The notes: generated by a model from the letters alone, not told the origin. A stretch of DNA of 11,582 bases from Stramonita haemastoma (GCA_030674155.1 JASPKP010008420.1:1-11582); one strand, 5' to 3'. Numbered from the stretch's first letter, positions 1 to 9,615 are shown. Numbers and translations are program-made.

Positions 1-1560
1 GAGAGGAGGGGAGAGGAGGAGGAGAGGGGGGGGGAGGAGGGAGGGGGCGGAGAGAAGAGAGGGGGAGAGGGGAGGGAGGGGAGGGAGGGAGAGAGGAGGG
101 GGGAGGCGGGGGGGTGAGGGGGAGAGCAGGGGAGGAGGGGGGAAGGGAGAGGGAGAGAAAGGGGAGAGAAGGGGGAGAGGGGTGGGGAAAGGGGGAGAAA
201 GGGGGAGGAGAGGCGGGAGGGAGGGAGGAGAGGAGGGAGGGGGGGAGAGGGAAAAGGGAGAGGGAGGAGAGAGGGAGGGGAAGAGGAGGGAGGGGAGGGG
301 GGAGGGGGAGGGAGAATGAGGGGGGGAGAGGAGGGAGAGGGAGGGAGAGAAGAGAGAAGGGAGGGGGAGAGGGAGAGAGAGAAGGGGAGAGGGGGATGGG
401 GGGAGGGAGAGAGGAGGAGGAGAGGGGGAGGAGGGGGAGGAGTGAGAGGAGAAGGGGGGAGGGGGAAAGGGGGAGGGGAGAGGGGAGAGGAGGAGGAGAG
501 AGGGAGAGGAGGGGGGGGAGCGAGAGAGGTGGAGAGGGATGGATGGACATGCGAGAGAGAGAGATTGAGGTGGGAGAGGAGAGGCGAGGAGGATGAGAGC
601 GGAGGAGATCGAGAGGAGAGAGAGAGGGAGGACGAGACAGAAGGAGTGACAGAGACAGAAGACAGGAAGACAGACGAGGGACAGGGAGACAGAGGAGGCA
701 GAGCGACAGAGGCAGAAAGAAGATGACATGAGAGGAGATGGACGAGAGAGAGCGAGAGATGGAGAGAGAGACAGACAGAGGAGAAGGAGAGCAGACAGAC
801 AGAGACAGACAAAGACAATTGAGAGGAGGAGGGAGTGAGCGGAGGAGATGCAGTAGAAGAGGAGACGGGAGAGTGGAGGTGAGGAGGGAGTAGGGGGGAG
901 AGAGAGATGGTGTGGAGAGAGAGGGTGGAGGGGAGTGTGAGTGAGGGAGAGAGAGGGTGGATGGTAGGAGTGAGAGGGGAGTGGGGAGTGAGGAGAGTGG
1001 GAGATGGAGAGAGGGGGTGATAGTGAGTGTGGTGCGTGAGTGAGAGAGCGAGAGGTGTGGGAGGAGGGAGAGGGGGATGTTAGGGAGAGAGGAGGTGGAA
1101 GGATGAGAGGAGAGGGAGGAATGTGAGAGGGAGAGTGAGGGAGGTAGCGGTGACGAGAGAGCGAGAATGGAGGGGAGAGAGAGAGAGTAGGAGAGGAGTG
1201 ACAGAGAGAGAGGAGAGGAGAAGGGATGAGGGAGGGGAGGGGAGAGAGACGAGGAGAAGAGAGAGGAGAGGAGGGGGGAGTGAGGATGAGTGGAAGTGAG
1301 AGCGATGAGGATGGAGAGAGACGAGGAGAGAGAGAGGATAGGTGAGGAGGTGATGAAGAGAGGGCGAGGAAGAGGAGAGGAGGGAGAGTGATGATGAGAG
1401 AGTGGAGAGAGGTGGTGGAGGGAGAGGAGAGACTGAGAGGGGGAGTGAGAGAGTGAGAAGGAGAGAGAGATAGGTACGACGGGAGGGGGATGATGGAGAG
1501 TGGTCGTGAGCGGAGGGTGACGGAGTTGGAGAGTGACGGTCGATGAGGAAGAGATAGGGG
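1..1560. repeat. polypurine (G/A) low-complexity domain
   Basis: The plus strand is almost entirely G and A. By my count only about a dozen pyrimidines occur in the first 540 bases. Three zones can be seen. From 1 to about 540 it is GGGAGA-like with many runs of three or more G. From about 540 to 840 it is GAGA mixed with GACA and GACAGACAGAG. From about 840 to 1560 it is GAGA with scattered T, as in GTGAGTGAG. The minus-strand open frames over it (Ser/Leu/Pro-rich) and plus-strand frames (Arg/Glu/Gly-rich) follow from composition and are not genes. The left edge is cut by the window, so the true length is unknown. Such asymmetric purine strands can form triplex or G-quadruplex structures; that is general knowledge and is not shown here. 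Confidence 0.93.
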
Positions 1561-2170
1561 GATGAACACTGATACCATGAACACTGAACACTGAAGGGTT
1601 TATTGTACATCGGCCGTTGGCCACTAGTCAATCAGAGCTTTAGGCAGTGGGGGAGTGTGATAATCATGCACAGCGGGATATATCTTGCCCAAACTGGGTA
1701 CATGGCGCTTGGGGGTGAAGTACTGGATACAGAGTGGCACGGAAGCGGGCGGTAGATGCTTGCATCACAACGGATGTGGGTGCTGTGGTGCGATTGACGG
1801 GATGAGATCGGCTGGATGCTTTGCAGGCGTGCGGATATTAGTGTATGATTGCGAGTGGAAAGGGATGATGAGTACAGGCAGGTGATGATTGATGGGAGCG
1901 GCTGCAGAGTAGTGCTGACGCAGGATCTACACCGAGTTGTGGGTGATTCGATCTGAGCTAGTCTGTGCGGATGGCTCGACGTATCACATTGTTGCAACGG
2001 GATCACTTGAGGCAAACCGGAGGCTGCACAGAGGGTGCGACGGGTTCGAGCGGGGGCTTGGAACTGGAAGGGTACGTACTAGGGCTTATAAGATAACTGG
2101 GTACATGCGGTCACTTGGTGGGATCACGATATCACGTGAGATATCACTTGTAGGAATGTCACATTATCCG
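1561..2170. other. complex non-repetitive stretch, no gene recognised
   Basis: This is ordinary mixed-composition DNA between the polypurine domain and the minisatellite. It opens with a short GAACACT repeat (three copies around 1563-1592). A minus-strand open frame of 127 codons covers 1632-2015 and a plus frame covers 1937-2359. Neither product shows a domain, signal peptide or motif I recognise, and both are Ser/Thr/His-rich in the manner of their repeat neighbours. The 13-mer AACTGGGTACATG occurs at 1692-1704 and again at 2095-2107, with partly similar bases after it, so the stretch may hold a decayed duplication. A near-palindrome, ATATCACGTGAGATAT, lies at 2129-2144. I see no tRNA, splice-supported exon or transposase. 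Confidence 0.6.
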
Positions 2171-2274
2171 CAAACAGCAGTCTTCGCAGTCTACATTACT
2201 TTCACCACCAAATCATCACTCGTATTTATTCATATCATTCCAAACCTCAGATTTTATCAACTCATCACCATCAC

Positions 2275-2778
2275 TCAACATTTACATGCCATCCATCATC
2301 CTAGATTTACATCACTTACATATTCTTCTAACATTTGCATACTTTATCTTCAACATTAATCCACCATCATCTTCGCATTTTACAAACACCATTCTCAACA
2401 TTTGCATCACCATCATCTTCACATTTTCTTCACCTTCATCTTCAACATTTGCATCACCATCATCTTTCAACATTTACATCACCATCATCTTCAGCATTTA
2501 CATCACCATCATCTTCAAACATTTGCACATCACCATCATTTTTCAACATTTACATCACCATCATCTTCAACATTTGCATCACCATCATCTTCAACATTTA
2601 CATCCTCATCAACTTTATCCTCAACATTCACATCATCATCATCTTCACATTTGCATCACCATCATCTTCTGCAGCATTTACATCATTCATATCTTCAGCA
2701 TTTACTTCCCCTATCATCTACAACATTTCCACCACCAGCATCATCATCTTCAACATTTACATCACCATCACCATCTGG
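2275..2778. repeat. degenerate 24-bp minisatellite (CATCACCATCATCTTCAACATTTR)
   Basis: About twenty imperfect head-to-tail copies of a unit close to 24 bp can be read. The core is CATCACCATCATC followed by TTCAACATTT and A or G. The best copies lie at 2440-2610. Earlier and later copies drift, and single-base insertions give 25-27 bp spacing (for example the extra T near 2465 and the extra A near 2519). Because 24 is a multiple of three, the plus-strand frames stay open over long stretches and yield His/Leu-rich octapeptide repeats such as HLHHHHLQ. The insertions break each frame, and there is no start context or flanking coding sequence, so I treat it as noncoding tandem DNA. The array ends just before a (GA)n tract at about 2795. 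Confidence 0.88.
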
Positions 2779-2784
2779 TGATGG

Positions 2785-3364
2785 GTGAGTTGAGAGAGAG
2801 AGAGAGAGAGAGAGAGACGGAGATGAGAAGAGACGGATGATGGAGAGAGAGAGCGGAGTGGAGAGAGAGAGGAGAGGAGGGAGAGAGAGGAGGGAGAGAG
2901 AGAGAGAGAGACAGAGTGAGGAGCGTGATTTGGAGGGAGGAGAGTAGGATGATGGGGGAGGGTGAGGAGAGAGAGTGAGAAGGGAGAAGTTGGAGGGATG
3001 TGAGAAGGGAGAGGAGAAGAGGGGATGAGATGGAGGAAGAGAGAAAGGAGGGGCGGCGGGAGGGGGGAGGTGCGAGGAGAGGGAGACGTGAGGGGGGGCG
3101 AGTGAGAGTGGAGAGAGGGGAGGGCAGAGAGGGAGAGGGGGGGGGGGGGGGGGAGAGTTGAGAGGGGAGGGGGGGAGGGAGGGGGGGGTTTGGGGGCGGG
3201 GAAGGAGGGGGGGAGAGGGGAAGGGGGGGGTTGGCGGGAGAGGAAGAGAGGGGGGGAAAAAAGGAAAGAGAGGAAGGGAGGAGAGGGGGAAAGAGGGGGA
3301 GGGAGGGAAAAAGCGAGGGAGCGGGGGAAGAACGAGGGGGGGTGGGGGGGTGGGGGGGGGGGAC
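2785..3364. repeat. second polypurine block with (GA)n and G-runs
   Basis: The block starts with (GA)n at about 2795-2815, continues as GAGAGG and GGGAGG-type sequence, and ends as G-dominated sequence. It includes an uninterrupted run of 17 G at 3137-3153 and several runs of 7-10 G towards 3362. Purine-strand polarity is the same as in 1-1560. Plus frames are Gly/Glu/Arg-rich and minus frames Pro/Ser/Leu-rich, which is compositional. It ends sharply at 3365, where a T/C-rich segment (3371-3418) leads into the target site of the next element. Confidence 0.92.
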
Positions 3365-3418
3365 AATTGGCTCTTATTTTTTCGTTTTCTTTTCTTCATT
3401 CCCTTTCTCTCCAGCTTT

Positions 3419-3428
3419 TGTTCTGGAC

Positions 3429-3434
<6 letters not shown>
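3419..3434. repeat. target-site duplication, left copy (TGTTCTGGACACTTTT)
   Basis: This 16-base sequence is repeated exactly, in the same orientation, at 4326-4341. The two copies bracket a tRNA-headed, poly(A)-tailed insertion, as expected for target-primed reverse transcription. The last four T overlap visually with the poly-T run that follows, so the duplication could be scored as short as 12 bases. Confidence 0.9.
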
Positions 3435-3473
<39 letters not shown>

Positions 3474-4260
3474 CCTCGTCTTCTGTGACGTTCCCGTACT
3501 GCTGTTCCCACGCCGCTCATTTCAATCTCCCCGCCACAGCCCATACCCAGATTCGTTGTGTTTCACCCCCGGGGTCGGGAGTCACAGGGAGCTTATCAAT
3601 ATTAGGCCGCCCGCGGGGCCACCAGCCAGAGGGGCCCTGCACTTCTGCTGGGTCACTTTGGTGGTGTTCAGTGGTGCCTGTTCTGAGCTAACATACGCAG
3701 GACACCACCTACTAAGCCCCCTACTAACGACAGTATTAGCTCAGTCGCGGAGCCAGACTGAGTGAGTCACCCACCCAAGGTGGCGACCACCACAACGTCC
3801 CTCCAACGACCCGCCCCCCCCACGAACCCCCAACCCCAAAGGCTTTGACACAAATTCACCACAGGCACAGATAGCGTATGGGGAAACCGAATCTGAGGTC
3901 ACCATGTGACCAGAGCAACGGAGGCCACCGAATCAGAGGCAATTTTTATTATTGCATTGATGATCAATGATGATGAGGATGATGTAATGATGCTGCTGTG
4001 GAGGTGCAACCGCTTTGAGACTACTTGACAGGGTTGTTCTCTACGCTTACTGTCATAATATATCCCGGCGTCAACCAGGCCCGAGAGATACAGACACCTG
4101 CAGTGTTGGTCAGGTAATTTGAGCAACACTCTCAAATTCGCATCCGTTAAAGTGGATGAAGCTCGACTGTGTGGGTCCCAGTCTCCCCACTGAGCCCACA
4201 GCACACTCACTCTGGGTAGGAGCCGGCCGGAGGCCCGAAAAAAATCCCTATAAACTTATG

Positions 4261-4271
4261 GGATTCGAACC
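4261..4271 (-). promoter_or_regulatory. Pol III B box of the 891-bp element
   Basis: The minus strand reads GGTTCGAATCC, a perfect match to the B-box consensus GGTTCRANNCC that TFIIIC binds in tRNA genes. It lies 33 bases downstream of the A box, within tRNA-like spacing. Confidence 0.88.
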
Positions 4272-4304
4272 CGCGACCTTCCAGTCCGGAATCCACGGCG
4301 CTAA

Positions 4305-4315
4305 CCACTGCGCCA
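4305..4315 (-). promoter_or_regulatory. Pol III A box of the 891-bp element
   Basis: The minus strand reads TGGCGCAGTGG, matching the A-box consensus TRGCNNAGYNGG. The GCGC arms on either side of AGTGGTTA can form a D-stem. The 5' acceptor strand would be GCCGCCA (complement of 4316-4322), but no matching 3' acceptor strand follows the B box, so this is a SINE head and not a functional tRNA gene. Confidence 0.87.
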
Positions 4316-4325
4316 TGGCGGCTGG

Positions 4326-4341
4326 TGTTCTGGACACTTTT
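4326..4341. repeat. target-site duplication, right copy
   Basis: It is an exact copy of 3419-3434. The tRNA-like 5' end of the minus-strand element begins immediately to its left. Joining the two flanks at one copy restores a continuous T-rich pre-insertion site. Confidence 0.9.
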
Positions 4342-4465
4342 GTCTTTAAGCAAAAAAAACGGAAAAGGGTCGAACCATACTTAAGACAGAAGCCTTATAG
4401 CAACAAGTCCACTTCACCAAGCTTCAAACCTTGCACTGTACCTCTGCAGTTGCCTCCCCCATCCC

Positions 4466-5936
<1,471 letters not shown>

Positions 5937-6240
5937 AAGATTCTACCCGGGGCCTTTACAGCCTGAAGTGTCCAGCAAATTCCCCTGTCGTATAGAAAGC
6001 ACATTATCTTTTGGGGTCACTTCTCGCTACCCCCCCCCCCCCCCAACTCCCTTCTCCCTTTCTTCCCTCTGTGCTTTCTCCCCTCTTGTCCACTTCACAT
6101 TTATCTTTTTTTTCACCCCCCTCTCTTCCCTGCCTCCTCCACCACCCTCTCCCCACCACCCTCACCCCTCTGACTATACTACAAACTTTCTAATCTGGAC
6201 AGGGAACTCAGAGAGAGAGAGTAAGGTTACACATAAGGGT
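5937..6240. other. polypyrimidine-rich stretch with poly-C, no gene
   Basis: After about 90 bases of mixed sequence there is an uninterrupted run of 15 C at 6030-6044, and then CT-rich, purine-poor DNA to about 6175. A short (GA)n lies at 6210-6221. Open frames over it are Pro/Ser/Leu-rich and compositional. Nothing recognisable is encoded. Confidence 0.7.
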
Positions 6241-6675
6241 TAGCTTCCGGGATCAAGTAGTATCTTCTATATAGAGTGCCAGTCAAAAACAGGTTTGCTG
6301 GTTTTTACCTTTTTTTTAAAGTATGAAAAAATGCATTGTGTGCTTGTTTTGGGGGTTGAGGCCATAGATCAACACCAGGTAGGGATGAGAAAGTGGAGAA
6401 TGATCATCAAATGAGGATTGCTTGTGTTCCTACAGCGTTGACCCGCGCATGCATATTGTGGTGAGGCAGCCAGCAGACGACAAAGGACTGAGGGGGTACA
6501 GTGTTTGCTGAAAAATAAGAAAAGTTCAAACCTTCCAAGTTTGTTCGTATTGTTCTGAGTTTTGAATCAGGGGCTAGTCTTTCTGAATAAAGTGGTTTTT
6601 ATTTCTGTGGATGCTTTCATACGTGCAGTACGAATGCAAGCGTGATATATGAAAATGGAAGGAAAACTGCAAGAA
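6241..6675. other. unassigned unique-looking sequence, no gene
   Basis: Mixed-composition DNA with stops in all frames at short intervals. A single AATAAA lies at about 6586, in the context CTGAATAAAGTGG, but no coding exon precedes it, so I do not call a poly(A) signal. No repeat, RNA gene or transposon end is recognised. Confidence 0.5.
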
Positions 6676-6803
6676 TTTTATTATTATCATTATTATTATT
6701 ATTTTTTTTTATACCACTTTATGTCACAGCATATTTCTCTGCGTGAAATTCGGGCTGCTCTCTCCGGGGAGAGTGCGTTACCACAAGTGCAGCGCCTACC
6801 CAT
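6676..6803 (-). mobile_element. SINE 3'-end fragment with (AAT)n-type tail, 5'-truncated
   Basis: The plus-strand stretch TTTCTCTGCGTGAAATTCGG at 6735-6754, followed by GGCTGCTCTC, a GC-rich short stem and CAGCGCCTACCCA, closely resembles the 3' part of a SINE that I recall as very common in molluscan sequences (remembered, not searched). The remembered element runs on the minus strand, which fits the A-rich (AATAAT-like) tail seen as TTATTATTATCATTATTATT from 6679. The remainder of the element, including its tRNA head, should lie to the right but is absent, so the copy is 5'-truncated. No target-site duplication was found. Confidence 0.6.
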
Positions 6804-7942
6804 TATTCGTTTAACCCTTATGTGCAACCTAAATCGAGTGCCATCCCTTGAGCCTTGTCTTGGTATCAGTGGGTGTTTGTAGTGCGGACATCCATCTGTG
6901 TCAACGGTTTACAACATGGACCCTGCTATACCTGTTCCTTTATGCACCCGCCCTTGTTATAACACCCTCCCACCCCCTATCTTGCACCTATTCAATCTCA
7001 TCTTCGAAAAACGCTTTATCTTCATTTGAACGTCTATTCACATTTAGTGGTTTTATTAGGGGGAAAAAATCTAACAAGAAAGAATAAGCAATAAACTGAA
7101 AATTATCAGTTAACAGTGCTGAATTAAAAATAACTTTAACATACTACAACCCCCCTGAATTATCGGACTTCTTTTCAACGCTAAAACAATGTCCAACAGT
7201 AAAGAAGGTTCAGACAAAATCTGATCCAGTGACAAACTTGGTACAGCAGGTAAAAATGCTTTTAATTGTCCACAATTCAAAGTAACATGACTATGCGAAA
7301 TTTTATCACCACAAATTAATACAGTTTACATCTTTCACGTATTTTGTCATGAAAGCGTTTAGTTTAAAATCTGTACATGTGGGATAACACATTTCTTCGA
7401 TTATACCAACCAGAAACTTTGTGCAGGTTTTATCGTATATCTCCTTTGCAAGCCTATAAGGTAAAAGTGAAACAGTCTCAGATAAAAGATAGAATATGTG
7501 ACGCTCCACCAACAATAAGTTTTTCTGTTTTCTTTTGCTTGCTTTTTGTATGCATAATTCCACGAGTTTGTATGGTTAGATCAGTTTGATCTTTTTCCCT
7601 CCAATCAATTCTCCAAACACACTGACATTAATTTCTCATTTTTTCACCCTTCCCATTATCTATCTTATATCACTTTCTAGTGGATAGACATTAAAATTGA
7701 AGACACACACCACACAATAAATACCATTGCACCAGAGCTAAATTTTTAGTTATTATCATGTTATTAATCTGCGATGAAAACAAAGGCTTGTCGCTGCAAT
7801 AAACACATTGAAAACCGGACAATATTATGTAAAGGTATTATAAATTGAAATGATACATTGCATGGCATGACAAAATGAGACATTGACAAGTTAAATATCG
7901 TTATAAGTGGTCAGACTAAGGGCTTGGGTATTTTTAAAACAC
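6804..7942. other. AT-rich intergenic DNA, nothing recognised
   Basis: About 1.1 kb with no tandem repeat, Pol III box, conserved protein motif or clear terminal inverted repeat that I can see by eye. The longest frame is a minus-strand one of 85 codons at 7306-7563, Lys/Leu/Cys-containing, with no recognisable domain; in AT-rich DNA of this length it is within chance expectation. It could include intron or decayed transposon sequence. Confidence 0.5.
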
Positions 7943-8368
7943 GTGTAGTGTAGTGTAGTGTAGTGTAGTGTAGTGTAGTGTAGTGTAGTGTAGTGTAGTG
8001 TAGTGTAGTGTAGTGTAGTGTAGTGTAGTGTAGAGTAGAGTAGAGTAGAGTAGAGTAGAGTAGAGTAGAGTAGAGTATAACATAGTTTAGTATAAAATAG
8101 AATAGAATAAAAATTATGGTATGGTATGGTTTGGCATAACATAGCGTAGCGTAGCATAGCATAGCATAGTAGAGTATAGTATAGTATAGCATAACATAAC
8201 ATAACATAGCATAGCATAGCATAGCGTAACATAGCATAGCATAGTATAGCATAGTAGAGTATAGTATAGTATAGCTTGGCATAGCATAGCATAGCATAGC
8301 ATAGCATAGCATAGCATAGCATAGCATAGCATAGCATAGCATAGCATAGCATAGCATAGCATAGCATA
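7943..8368. repeat. zoned pentanucleotide array (TANNG type): TAGTG, TAGAG, mixed, ATAGC
   Basis: Four zones follow one another with 5-bp periodicity. Pure TAGTG runs to about 8030 and pure TAGAG runs from 8031 to about 8075. A mixed zone at 8076-8280 contains TATGG, TATAG, TAACA, TAGCG and TAGCA variants. Pure ATAGC runs from 8281 to 8368, about 17 copies. All variants keep T-A at the first two positions and mostly G at the fifth. The minus strand of such units contains no stop in any frame, which explains the three overlapping Met/Leu/Cys/Tyr/Ala-rich open frames; these are not genes. Confidence 0.96.
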
Positions 8369-8940
8369 CAATGGTGTAGTATGATATAGTACTCTACTGT
8401 ACTTATTTTGTTGTATACATTTCATTGTACCATACTGAATATGCGTCACTTAAAGGCAGGGCAGATTTATCTCCACGAAATTGTAAACTGCCCCCTCCCC
8501 CTTCCCCCTTAAACAATAAGGTACCAGAGGTGCAGTGCCAACCATTTAATTTTGCTGCATCTACCTGGGCATACTTGTTTTCCCTGTAGGTGTGCAGTGA
8601 TGTAAGACCTCCCCCCCCCCCCACCTCTACATTTGGTTTTCATCGTGGTAGGAAGATGACTTTTGGTCAGCCATCTTTCTATCTGAAGTTATGACGTAAA
8701 GATGGAGTATCCTCCACATGTCTCTGTCCTTAAGGTTTCATGAAATGTCCTTCAATAATATATTAAAAAAAAAAATTTCTAACAGAATTTCTCAGGCTAG
8801 GGACAACTTTGGTGAATGTTGCTGATTTTTGGGTGTGATTTGTTGTTGCTTTTAATTGCATTTTGCAATGAAGACGAATTTACTATCTCATGAAGGCTAA
8901 ACAGACAACATACATTGATTGCACCTTGTGAAACAGACTT
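8369..8940. other. unassigned intergenic DNA with short C-runs and hairpins
   Basis: A C-rich patch occurs at about 8490-8508 and a run of 12 C at 8611-8622. A perfect 8-bp inverted repeat, CCATCTTT (8671-8678) with AAAGATGG (8698-8705), encloses 19 bases. ATTGCA-TTT-TGCAAT lies at 8855-8869. No coding or RNA gene is recognised. Confidence 0.5.
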
Positions 8941-9146
8941 TGGTAAAAGGTAAAGGTGTCCCATAACCTATGTGGTCGTAGGGGAGCGAGGCATCAGAGA
9001 CCTCAGCTTCTCTAGGGGCCAGCATATTGAGGGCGGTGCCCATCTCCTCTCCCTCGTTTCTTTACCTTCCCTGTCATTAAAGGGGGCAGGTACCCATTTA
9101 CAGCAGGGTGAACTGGGGGACTGTACTGAAGCCAAGGCCGGCAAAT

Positions 9147-9158
9147 GGTCACCCATCC
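9147..9158 (-). promoter_or_regulatory. 5S rRNA-like internal control region, box C
   Basis: The minus strand reads GGATGGGTGACC, one base away from the GGATGGGAGACC of animal 5S rRNA box C. About 20 bases upstream of it in the element lies AAGCAG (complement of 9180-9185), matching 5S box A sequence. In 5S genes these elements are bound by TFIIIA. Whether they act here is unknown. Confidence 0.75.
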
Positions 9159-9208
9159 ATTTGGTAACCACGTTCAATACTGCTTAACCTTAGCTTGGGG
9201 AAAGCGAG

Positions 9209-9227
9209 TGCTCTGACCACTGAGCTA
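9209..9227 (-). promoter_or_regulatory. tRNA-like Pol III A box of the chimeric SINE
   Basis: The minus strand reads TAGCTCAGTGGTCAGAGCA, a full match to the tRNA A-box/D-arm consensus (TRGCNNAGYNGG). It begins nine bases after the inferred 5' end of the element. Confidence 0.85.
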
Positions 9228-9451
9228 TCCCGTCCTAATAAACTGGTTTATAGATATAAAATACTTTATAGCCGACGCTATATTTTGTAGCCTAAGAATA
9301 ACGTAAAACTTTGTACAAAAATATATCTGGTAATGGAAGCATTCTTAAGCGAAAATGCTCTGCAGAGAAAATATCTGGTATATATCCTTTGAGATTAATG
9401 ACTATAGTCATCTCATACATGTCATGTGCTCTTCCTGGTTGCTAATATCCT

Positions 9452-9454
<3 letters not shown>

Positions 9455-9529
<75 letters not shown>

Positions 9530-9570
9530 CACACACACACGCACGCACACGCACATACACACACACACAC
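9455..9570. repeat. (CA)n microsatellite with GCAC interruptions
   Basis: About 116 bp of CA dinucleotides, interrupted by GCACAC variants near 9484-9498 and 9541-9552, and by single CTA and CATA breaks. The Thr/His-rich plus frame crossing it is a repeat translation. Confidence 0.97.
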
Positions 9571-9615
9571 AATATAATTCTTAGAAAGCAAATTGCACTG
9601 TGTTATGTCATTTCT

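Larger units (their letters stand above)
3435..4325 (-). mobile_element. 891-bp tRNA-headed, poly(A)-tailed retroelement (long SINE-like), complete with TSD
   Basis: Read on the minus strand, the element begins near 4322-4325 with a tRNA-like head. The Pol III A box TGGCGCAGTGG (complement of 4305-4315) and a perfect B box GGTTCGAATCC (complement of 4261-4271) are spaced as in tRNA genes. A body of about 780 bp follows, and the element ends in a poly(A) tail, seen as T at 3431-3469 on the plus strand. Exact 16-bp direct repeats flank it. The body shows no reverse transcriptase, no long convincing frame, and no segment I can name; a 103-codon minus-strand frame (3899-4210) is probably chance. 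At 891 bp it is longer than most SINEs (usually about 100-600 bp), so it may be a composite or a tRNA-promoted noncoding retroelement that depends on a LINE in trans. Head, tail and duplication are seen directly; the trans-mobilisation is inference. Confidence 0.87.
8941..9235 (-). mobile_element. SINE with chimeric tRNA A-box / 5S-rRNA box C head
   Basis: Read on the minus strand, the element begins GGACGGGATAGCTCAGTGG at 9235, a typical tRNA 5' end with A box and D arm (TAGCTCAGTGGTCAGAGCA, complement of 9209-9227). A plausible anticodon arm follows. The sequence then changes to one resembling the 3' half of 5S rRNA: GGTTAAGCAG, a GTGGTTA segment, then TGGATGGGTGACC (box C at 9147-9158). 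No tRNA B box is found at the usual spacing. A body of about 190 bp follows, ending ACCTTTACCTTTTACC at 8942-8957, a short oligomeric tail instead of poly(A). Total length is about 295 bp, normal for a SINE. No flanking duplication is evident. tRNA/5S mixed heads are known in other animals (AmnSINE1 has 5S then tRNA); here the order appears reversed, which is my reading. Confidence 0.8.

Noticed and set aside
114..726. Arg/Glu/Gly-rich plus-strand open frames
   Set aside because: Purine-only codons rarely form stops; there is no domain and the amino acids mirror the repeat.
1080..1631. Ser/Leu/Pro-rich minus-strand open frame of 183 codons
   Set aside because: It lies almost wholly in the polypurine domain; the composition alone keeps the pyrimidine strand free of stops.
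1632..2015. 127-codon minus-strand frame in complex sequence
   Set aside because: No recognisable domain, signal or conserved motif; Ser/His/Thr-rich and no supporting context.
2286..2840. His/Leu-rich frames across the minisatellite
   Set aside because: Three overlapping frames are open at once because of the 24-bp unit; no evidence of a real gene.
3899..4210. 103-codon minus-strand frame inside the 891-bp element
   Set aside because: No similarity to retrotransposon proteins by eye, and short relative to the element.
4260..4322. Functional tRNA gene on the minus strand
   Set aside because: A and B boxes are good, but no 3' acceptor strand pairs with the 5' one; the sequence continues into a retroelement body with target-site duplications.
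6580..6592. AATAAA as a host gene polyadenylation signal
   Set aside because: No upstream exon or frame supports a transcript; a single hexamer is common by chance in AT-rich DNA.
7306..7563. 85-codon minus-strand frame
   Set aside because: AT-rich setting, no recognisable motif, length within chance expectation.
7943..8368. CRISPR-like regular repeats
   Set aside because: The period is 5 bp with no spacers, and the genome is clearly eukaryotic.
7891..8449. Met/Leu/Cys/Tyr/Ala-rich minus-strand frames
   Set aside because: Translations of the pentamer array in all three frames.
9100..9235. 5S rRNA gene on the minus strand
   Set aside because: Only the 3'-half control region resembles 5S; the 5' half is tRNA-like and the rest is unrelated.
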